From Alopecurus myosuroides (Eukaryota; Streptophyta; Magnoliopsida; Poales; Poaceae), in contig CM054062.1 of the NCBI GenBank assembly GCA_028641055.1, forward strand, positions 21,137,639 through 21,201,638: a stretch of 64,000 nucleotides of DNA, given 5' to 3'. The notes under the pieces are model-generated. The model saw nothing but the letters and a program-made list of their open reading frames with translations. It was not told where the DNA came from and searched no databases. Shown here in pieces: positions 56,006 to 64,000 of the stretch. Made by a program: the position numbers and the translations under genes. How positions within the stretch are numbered: the first letter of the stretch is position 1; each line of letters opens with the position of its first letter.

Positions 56006-56791
56006 ACTCAGAGGGTAACCCTAAATTCGTCACCACGCCACAACTTCCCCTTTCTCTCCTTGCTCCTCACTTCCTCGCAGCACCGCCGCCAGGGGCTCGC
56101 GCACATCATCAAAGCGAAATTGCTTCCAGCCGCACTCGCCCTCAAGCTGTCCCGCGCCGCCGCCAAGTTCCGCCATCACACCTTCATTCCTCTCGCCAAG
56201 AATCGTGAAGGGGCATTCGAGCCACGCCGCCCAACACCGTCGCTTCCAAACCTCAATCTCTCCAGTAAGCCTCTTACATCTGTCTAACTTATCCTTGCAA
56301 TTTTTCCAATTTCAACCAGGATCGAATCTGGGTCAACCTGCGAACCACTTTTCTGATTACATCAAATTAGATTGATTCGACATCCACCAACTCTTTTAAC
56401 CGCCTGCTATATAGTCGCAACTCATCCCCTACCAATATTAACCATCAAAACTCCCGTAGGATCGATCGCAAGCTTTCCCATCTAGATCCGTTCCTCCTCG
56501 ATTTTCCGCTCTTCTGCATTAACACCCGGAAAATCCTCTTTTTCCAGCTACTTTGCTTGCAATAGATACATGGGCAACCACCCATCGACCCCAAATGCCT
56601 TTCCATACGTAAGTGACCTATAATCTCCACAGTTGCATTCAACACCCGGATACTTTATAATTTCCGCTCCATAGCACGTTACCCGGATAATTCTCAGCTT
56701 CATGCTTTCTTGACACCTCACACTCGGATACTTCAACACTCCCGGGTCTTATCTCATACGCCTATTTTCTTTTGCTTTGCAGGTTGATCCC

Positions 56792-59700
56792 ATGGCTCCC
56801 AAACGACAAGGAAAACAACCGGCTCAGGCGAGAAATACCCAAACCATATCCGCCAACTGGGGACGTTCCACAACTACGAAAGCCAAGTTGGAGGAGCTAG
56901 CCGAATTAGGAACTCTCCCTTCTCAAAAGGACATTCACTGGAGGGCGCCGGGCAACGAGACCCTGCCCACACCCACAGAAAGCGAGGTAATCTGTTTCGT
57001 AGAGCACGTGACCCGGGGATTCCGTCCTCCGGGTCACCCTTTCTTCAGGGAGGTCTTGGATCACTATGGACTCCGAATGTTCGACATAGGGCCTAACTCC
57101 ATGTTGAACATCACCCACTTCATCGTTCTCTCTGAGTCGTATTTGTGCATGCCGCCGAGTTTAACTCTCTTCGTTGAGTTATTCCAATGCAAACCATGCC
57201 GCGAAAGCGGCGACGGAGCGCTCCTAACCTGTGGCGGGGTATCCATCCAGCGCCGCAGGAATTCTCTAATGCCAGCCCTCAACCTACACTCCCACGTCAA
57301 ACACTGGCAACTGTCCTTCTTTTATTGCCGCGACACCTCCCCTGACAGTGAAAAGAAGCTGCCGGGTTACTCTGAGACTCCCCTCGAGCCCTCCGAGTCT
57401 TTCAGTGCCTTTGCATCAGATTCGGACAGGGAGACAATCCTTCCCTTGCTAACCAAGATAGTCATTCTCTCAGCCCAAGGCCTCCTCGGGCTCAATTTAA
57501 TAAAAACATGGGTCGATTTCCGGATCCAACCCAACTCCATTCGCACCAAACTGATGTGCGAGTACTCGGGGCACACCACAGATACGCTCCGATACTCCAC
57601 CAAAAGCTTTGCAACCGGTGATACTAACAAGACCATCAAGGGCTTCTTAACGGAGAAGCTGGAGGTGATAAAGGGCATCACCGGGTTACCCCCGTTTACT
57701 CGGGACAACCCGGCTCCAGCGGTAATACCTGATATCCATAACTTATTTCCGTACCTTGACTCGATACAGCTTCTAACCCTTAGTCTCATTCCTTTGTCTT
57801 AGGCTGATGACCCTTTCTGGAGAATTGAACCCTTCCCCCCTTCCAGAGACCCGGAAGACGAGGACGAGCCGGCTGATGGTAGTGAAGGTATTTGCACAGG
57901 ATCTGCATATTTTTACTTGTATTACTTCCCTTTCGTTTATCTTTTCTCCAACTAACACACACCCGATTCGCAGGACTGGAGGACGAAGGCGAGGCCAACG
58001 AGGATGACCCGGAAGCAACTGAATCAGACCAAGAAACAACAGTCGGAGCCAAAAGGAAAACCAGAGGAGCCGTGTCCAAGGTTCCTTTTTCCTCGTTATC
58101 CTCTGAACCTTATTCCTTTGACGCCATGCGACGACTTAACCATCAATTATCAAATTCGTCGTGCTTGAAGGACTCCTCCCCAGCCAAACGCAGAGTAACT
58201 CGGAGCTCCCCGGGTGAAGATCCCCTTAACCCGGGCATCTCTATTTCCTCGGTTCCTCGTGGCGGCGCTCCTCCGCCTCGTCCTTCCGACTCTCCTCAAC
58301 GCCACCCTTCTCCTAACCATCCACGTGCCGGGCAATTCCGGGTCCCGTTGGTAGTTCCCGTGGCAACCTCATCTGCTTCCAGCGGCGAGCTCCCGCCTGA
58401 TTATACCGTGAACGCCGGGTAAGTTTACGCTACATGATTTCCTTTTATGCTTAACAAGTTTCCGCTCAAGCCGCCATCATCACTAATAGCCGCTTTTTCT
58501 CATCTTTCTTTTAGCGCTCAAGCCGTCGTTAGCGACCCGGAAAATATAGAAGCAGATAACCATCAGGCGGAGAAACCGACTGACCATGCGGACGCCGCGA
58601 CTGACGATGATACAGCGAATAACCAGGAACAAGGCCCTCTGAACAACCCACTTCCCCGAGCTGCCGGATCTCCTTCCTCATCGGAACCAGTAGACGAGGA
58701 GATCGAAGTTCTAGATACAAGGATGAGTTCTCCCAACCCGGCCACCCAAACTGTCCGGGTCTCAACTCCAAGGGCGGGGAGAGCCCCCCCACCAAACGAC
58801 CAAGCTGCCGGCTCTTCCGGTGCTCGATCCGAGGAACTGACCTTTACCCAGATGCTAGAAACCCTTCGCACTTTAAGGTCTAATGAAGAGAACATCTTGG
58901 GAGCTTTGATAGCCAAACACGAGGTAAATCCGACTAATATTGCTTATGCCTTTATCCAGTCCCCAAGTTCCGAGTGAATTGATTCATAATTTACTTGGGA
59001 CTTTGTTATACAAGCGACTGATAACTTATTCCTCTACCCAACTGATCCTTTGTTTGCATGCATGCAGGCTTTCGTAACTCAATCCGAGGAAAAACTGGCG
59101 GGCGCCACCAAGCTCATCGAAAAGGAGGTAGCTTTACGTGAGGCAGCCGAGGCCGAGTCTAGGAGGAATAAGTTGATAATGAGAAAATATAGGAAAAGGG
59201 CTCACCGGGCAGAAGATGACCTAACAAGCCTTTCCGTCCAAATATCAGACACATATCGTGCTTTACTTGGTACGTTTCCTCCTCCGGTTTATCTTTTTGA
59301 TAGATAGCAATAGTTTCCCGACTTATGTCTCCATTTCCTCAGGCCCGGACGAAACCATGCCGGAAGAAGATGACATGGCCAAGCTGAAAACCATGAGTAG
59401 CGCTATCCGGCAACTATGTGCCGGAACCAGATGGATCCTTGATGAGTTGCGGTGGCCGGGCAGAGGACATGTTGATCTGAAAAGGCTGTTGGACGCCCTA
59501 TCCACTGTTCCCGAGTGGATTCGGCACTGGAAGCGCTCATCTTGCCGGGTTGGAGTGACCCGGGGGCTTGCACTTGCCAAAGCTTATCTCCCCAAGCTCG
59601 AGCTAGCGAGGCTTATGGGCGGCTTCCCAGAGTTCAAGCTTGACGGATCCAAGTTTTCAGTAAAGGATTTTCAGGCCGTCCAGAAGGAGGTTCGTTACCC

Positions 59701-59990
59701 GGCCAGCGTAATTGCTGATGAACTGGACGTTAATATACTTGTTTCAGCATATGATTCTGCCGATAAAGTAATTAAGTCGGATCTTCCTGAGCCGTATGAC
59801 ATGCTGGCTCGGTGGAAGGAGCAAGCTGCTGCGATAAGGGTGGAGGCTGCCAAGAAGCAAGCTGAAGCCGGCTCTGCTCCTGCTGCCTCAACACCAGTCG
59901 TTCCGCCCCTGCAGGGGCCGGTACCGCTGATCCGGGTGCTGCTGCTACCACCAATGATGGCAAGGGTAAGGCCAAGATGGACGCCAAGTG
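56792..59990 (+). pseudogene. Antisense gene of element H (Transposase_28-like), one late frameshift
   Basis: Start MAPKRQGKQPAQARNTQTIS, directly after the leader intron. Exons read: 56783-57721, 57803-57887, 57974-58080, one ending near 58420, about 58515-58923, about 59069-59270 and 59342-59990. Most show GT-AG borders in phase with G's homologue. The N-terminal domain is EVICFVEHVTRGFRPPGHPF, LNITHFIVLSESYLC, FVELFQCKPC and GALLTCGGVSIQRR. A Ser/Pro/acidic middle follows, then a coiled coil (EKLAGATKLIEKEVALREAA) and the conserved C-terminal domain (WIRHWKRSSCRVGVTRGLAL, GGFPEFKLDGSKFSVKDFQ). A shift near 59915 separates STPVVPP from the expected tail ATTNDGKGKAKMDAK and its stop at 59988-59990. 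Only the disordered tail is affected, so the protein may still fold. Confidence 0.7.
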
Positions 59991-61055
59991 ATATATGGTT
60001 TCTAATGCCTCTTCTTAAGCGCCAGTCGGTCGACATACTTTTTGAAACAGTCATATTTTGGGCGGTGCGCCTGTGCACCTTTGATATTTTTCACCAGGAT
60101 TGTGTAATGCACACTAAGGCCTTGATATACTCGATGCCTGTTCCGGCCTTTTTAAGTTTATCCATTATTAAGCTCATCTGTTCTCGATATCTGGTTTTAT
60201 TTATTGTTCCTTTTGTGAAAACTCAATTTCCGGGTCTCATGGGTATTGACAAGCGGATTTTGCTTCGAAGTCCCCAAGTCCCCAAGACTCGGATATTTGG
60301 GTTTTTGCAATTATACAAGTAAGCCACTTTTTCTCCTTTCAAGGTTTCAAGCCACCGAGCCCGGATCGCCGAGTCTAGGACACTTGATCTTGAAAAGGGA
60401 ACAAACTGCCTACTGCTAATTTCACAAAGATCCCTAAGTTGTTTCACATAGGTTCTGAAGTTATGCTTAATAGTCGTTGAGTTTCCAGCTATTCAGCCTT
60501 GTACTCTGCATAACTTGTGGTTTAGATGACCCTTTTGACTATCTTGTACTGTAAGCCGGCTTTCGCGTGGATACCATGTTGTTACATCCATACGAAGACG
60601 TAACCAGCCAATCCCCGTCGGGTTTCATGACTAACTGCCATCGTAAGCGAACAAATCATGCCACTTTAATGCGAGTCACATCGAGCTTAAGTAAGAATAG
60701 CCAAGAAATTTGGACTTCTTTGTCCGGTTATAAGATTGTAGCCGTACTCGTTTGCAAGTAATCGGCCCTTATAACTCATAGACATCATGGCCGGGTCTTT
60801 GAGTTTGTAACTGTGCTATTCAAGCGACCAGCCCCCAAGACCTAGATATACGCATCGTACTGAGAGTACATAACCTGATAACAACCATCTCTTTTCTTGA
60901 TAACCATCTCTTTACTTGATATGAAAATCTAGGTCAGCAAGCCGCCTCATTAAAAACCCGTCCAGTCCCCAAAGGTACCCTGGATAGGAAAAGAGTACGT
61001 CTGAAAACCTGCTGCCTATTACATCGTGCAATTCCACTTGCCAATATAGTCTTTA
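59991..61055. other. Spacer between the antisense gene and pol of H
   Basis: No gene seen. Homologous to 45299-46352 of G in inverted orientation. Confidence 0.6.
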
Positions 61056-64000
61056 CTAAGTATAATACGGACGTAGCTGAGCCACGTTCCATGGTCTATC
61101 TCTTTCTTGCATAGATGAAGTGGTGTGTGCGGTGTCGTTGACTGTAGCCGACTCTTCCCTTGCATCTATCAAATAATATGATCCGTTATGCAGATTCCGG
61201 CTTATGATAAATGGTCCTTCCCATGGTGGTGATAATTTGTGTTTTCCTTCGTTTGACTGTACCAGGCGCAGAACCAAGTCTCCTTCCTGGAATACCCGGG
61301 TCTTCACACGCCGGCTATGGTACCTCCGTAGATCTTGCTGATATATGGCTGATCTTTCCAGGGCTTGTTCTCTTTGCTCTTCTAACATATCTACGGCGTC
61401 CTGCCGGGTTTTTTCGTTCTCTACTTCGACGTAAGCTGATACTCTAGGCGAATCGTGAATAATGTCACTCGGTAACACTGCTTCCGCACCATAGACCATG
61501 AAGAAGGGTGTCATCTGAGTGGATCTGTTAGGTGTAGTGTTGATACCCCAAACCACAGAAGGAAGTTCTTCGACCCATGCACCAGCAGCCCTGACACAGG
61601 GAACTCGCAATCGTGGTTTTAATCCGCGAAGCAATTCTTGGTTTGCCCTCTCCACTTGTCCATTGGCCTGCGGATGAGCCACCGATGCCACATCGAGCCG
61701 GATTCCATTGTTGCCACAAAACTTCTCCATCTCACCAAGGGACATGTTGGTTCCATTGTCGGTAATTATGCTGTGGGGGTACCCGAACCGGTAGATAATC
61801 CTTTTCAGGAACTTGACTGCTGTAGCTGCTTCGCAATTAGTAACTGGCATGACCTCAACCCACTTGGTAAATTTATCAATAGCCACCAAAAGATGTGTCT
61901 TCTTGCATGGTGACATATGAAAGGGGCCAACCATGTCCATACCCCAGACAGCAAACGGCCAAGTTAACAGGATAGTCCGCAACTCCATAGCCGGCACATG
62001 GGTTTGGCGAGCGTACCTTTGACATCCGTCACACCTTGCTACCAATCGTTCCGCATCCGCTAGGGCCGTGAGCCAGAAAAACCCGTGTCGATAAGCTTTA
62101 GCCACAAGAGACCTTGTGGACGTATGATGTCCACAGTCGCCTTCATGGATTTCCTTGAGAATCTGTCTGCCTTCTTCCGGCGCTACGCAGCGGAAAAAGA
62201 CTCCTGCTGCACTTCTCTTGTACAATTCCCCATTGATGATAGAATATCCCTTTGCTCGCCTCAAAATTTGCCTTGCTAATACCTCCTGTTGTGGTAACTC
62301 GCCTCGTGATAGGTAGGCCAAAAACGGTTCTGTCCACTCGGGAATAGTACGTACAGTGGCTACGAGTCCTGAATCCGGGTCTTGATTTGCCAATTCCTCC
62401 TCTGACTCGATTTTAACTGATGGTCGCCACAATTCGTCCAGGAAAACGTTAGGTGGAACCGGCTCTCTGCGCGAGCCGAGTCTGGCGAGGGCGTCGGCTG
62501 CCTCATTCTTTCTTCTGTCTATATGCTCCACCTCATACCCGGAAAAACATCCTGCAACCCTATCAACTTCCCTGCGGTATGCTGCCATAGTTGCGTCCTT
62601 TCTATCCCACGTTCCTGACACCTGCTATACCACAAGGTCCGAATCTCCGAAGCATCGTATCCTCTTGATGTTCATCTCTTTGGCTACCTTTAAGCCATGC
62701 AATAGGGCCTCATACTCGGCCACGTTGTTGGAACAGTCGAAGTGAATTTGTAGTACGTAACTCAATTTGTCTCCTTTGGGTGATGTTAGCACCACCCCAG
62801 CTCCTGATCCCTCGTACAGCTTTGATCCGTCGAAGTGCATGATCCATGACTCGGAATTTGGAACCGTTGTAGTCATGCCTGTATGTGTCCAGTCGTTAAC
62901 GAAATCAATTAAAGCTTGAGATTTGATTGCTGACCTGGGTTCGTAGTTGATGTGATAATCCCCCATCTCTATCGCCCATTTGGCTATTCTTCCCGTCGCG
63001 TCCGAGTTTCTGATGATATCCGACATTGGTATTGAACTAACCACTGTTATGGGATGTTCTTGGAAATACGGCTTCAGCTTTCGGCTGGCCATAAAGACCC
63101 CGAACACCAACTTTTGCCAATGTGGATAGCGCTGCTTTGCTTCTGATAATACCTCGCTGACGTAATAAACCGGCCTCTGAACCGGGTATCCTTTCCCATC
63201 CTCTTGGCGTTCCACAACAACTACCGCGCTGACGGCTCGGGGGCCAGCTGCCACATATAGTAACATAGGCTCTTAAGGACCCGGCGCCGCTAGTACTGGT
63301 GCTTCAGATAACTGCTTCTTTAGTGCCTCAAATGCCTCGTCCGCCTCTTGATCCCACACGAACTTATCTGATTTCCGCAAGAGCCGGTACAAGGGTATTG
63401 CTTTTTCTCCGAGTCTGGATATGAATCGGCTCAAGGCTGCTACGCAGCCCGTGAGCTTTTGAACATGCTTCAAATTTTCCGGTTTTTTCAGACTCTGGAT
63501 GGCCTTGATTTTATCCGGGTTTGCCTCGATTCCTCTCTCGGAAACTATGAAGCCGAGTAATTTCCCAGCTGGAACTCCAAACACGCACTTTGTCGGGTTA
63601 AGCTTCATCTGGTACCTCCTCAAGTTTTTGAACGTCTCCTTTAGATCATCGATAAATGTCTCCTCCTTCCTAGTCTTGATGACCACGTCATCCACATAGG
63701 CATGGACGTTACGTCCGATTTGGTCCTCGAAGCACTTTTGAATACACCGTTGGTAAGTTGCGCCAGCATTCTTCAACCCAAACGTCATAGTTTTATAACA
63801 AAAGGCCCCAAAAGGGGTTATGAATGATGTTTTCTCCCAATCCTCCCTTTTGAGCTTAATCTGATGATACCCGGAATATGCGTCCAGGAAGCATAACAGA
63901 TCGCTTCCAGCTACTGCGTCTATAATCTGATCTATCCTCGGCAGCGCGAACGGATCCTTTGGGCAATGTTTGTTGAGACTCGTGAAGTCAATGCACATCC
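61056..64000 (-). pseudogene. pol of element H (RT, two RNase H, integrase), two stops
   Basis: Domains in order on the minus strand are reverse transcriptase (about 63998-63400: LLCFLDAYSGYHQIKLKRED, NVHAYVDDVVIKTRK with catalytic YVDD), first RNase H (LLYVAAGPRAVSAVVVVERQ, YPHWQKLVFGVFMASRKLK) and a second, archaeal-type RNase H with its acidic set (MHFDGSK, NNVAEYEALLHGL, CFGDSDLVV, NEAADALARLGS). Integrase follows with the zinc motif (HEGDCGHHTSTRSL, RCDGCQRYA), the DDE core (WGMDMVGPF, SIITDNGTN, NGQVERANQELL) and a C-terminal part ending LRPYYT. The dual RNase H defines the Tat lineage. Stops at about 63270-63272 and 62622-62624 break the polyprotein. Integrase is open as a 521-codon frame. 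Confidence 0.88.

Larger units (their letters stand above)
55140..64000 (-). mobile_element. Element H: Tat-lineage retrotransposon, runs off the right edge
   Basis: H is minus-oriented, so its 3' LTR is on the left (55140-55616, next to the F sequence, with AACAT before it as the probable target duplication). Moving right come the antisense gene on the plus strand (56792-59990), a spacer, and pol on the minus strand from 61056 to the window end. gag, the 5' LTR and the partner duplication lie outside. H interrupts the second RNase H domain of F. Confidence 0.88.

Noticed and set aside
61211..62279. Plus-strand frames across the integrase of H
   Set aside because: They are shadows of the minus-strand pol frame and carry no motif.

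Overview
The window is transposon-dense plant nuclear DNA. The elements (Athila-type gag-pro LTR retrotransposons with 1.6 kb LTRs, a Tat-lineage gypsy family with an antisense gene, CACTA elements with CACTACTAGG-type ends, a PIF/Harbinger-like element with a TAA target duplication) and the nesting depth point to a large-genome grass, most likely Triticeae (wheat, barley, rye or Aegilops). This is inferred from family resemblance, not from a database search. Family names such as Sabrina/WHAM-like are tentative. I see no bacterial-type gene, no tRNA or rRNA gene and no CRISPR array.

Region 1 (1-23505) is a nest of three Athila-type elements. Element A (+; LTR 1113-2740) is the host and is now in three pieces: 2741-3528, 15109-17915 and 23150-about 23505. 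Element B (-; 3529-15103, 5-bp target duplication GTGTT) lies inside A. B carries only gag and protease, and its gag is split by a CACTA element (9237-12997, target duplication ACT). That CACTA element has no recognisable transposase but carries an open three-exon B3-domain-like gene. Element C (-; 17916-23149) also inserted into A, then lost its 3' LTR and some of A in a deletion. This leaves an inverted junction near 17.9 kb that looks like a palindrome. A small TIR element (15811-16340) sits in A.

Region 2 (23506-32726) is the least retrotransposon-rich part. It holds two diverged copies of one non-repetitive segment (about 24165-26200 and 29430-29830). The first copy is split by a Harbinger-like element (24295-26075) carrying a broken gene. 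Between the copies lie a LINE fragment and a second CACTA element (26983-29412) carrying a DEDD-type 3'-5' exonuclease pseudogene. Just beyond the second copy, on the minus strand, is an apparently intact two-exon gene for an 81-residue secreted peptide precursor (29834-30230), the best candidate for a resident host gene. Small MITE-like and retroposed insertions, a GA microsatellite and unassigned DNA follow.

Region 3 (32727-64000) is a nest of gypsy retrotransposons: D(-) is interrupted by E(+), E by F(+), and F by both G(+) and H(-). F, G and H are one family with about 477-bp LTRs. In H the pol order is RT, RNase H, second (archaeal-type) RNase H, integrase, the Tat-lineage layout. D, G and H each carry a multi-exon gene on the strand opposite to gag-pol, next to the 3' LTR and with its own TATA box. 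It encodes a protein like the 'putative gypsy type transposon' (Transposase_28) family followed by coiled-coil segments. G is complete with a 5-bp target duplication (AGGGT) and nearly identical LTRs. It has lost almost all of pol but keeps a long open gag-protease frame and an open antisense gene.
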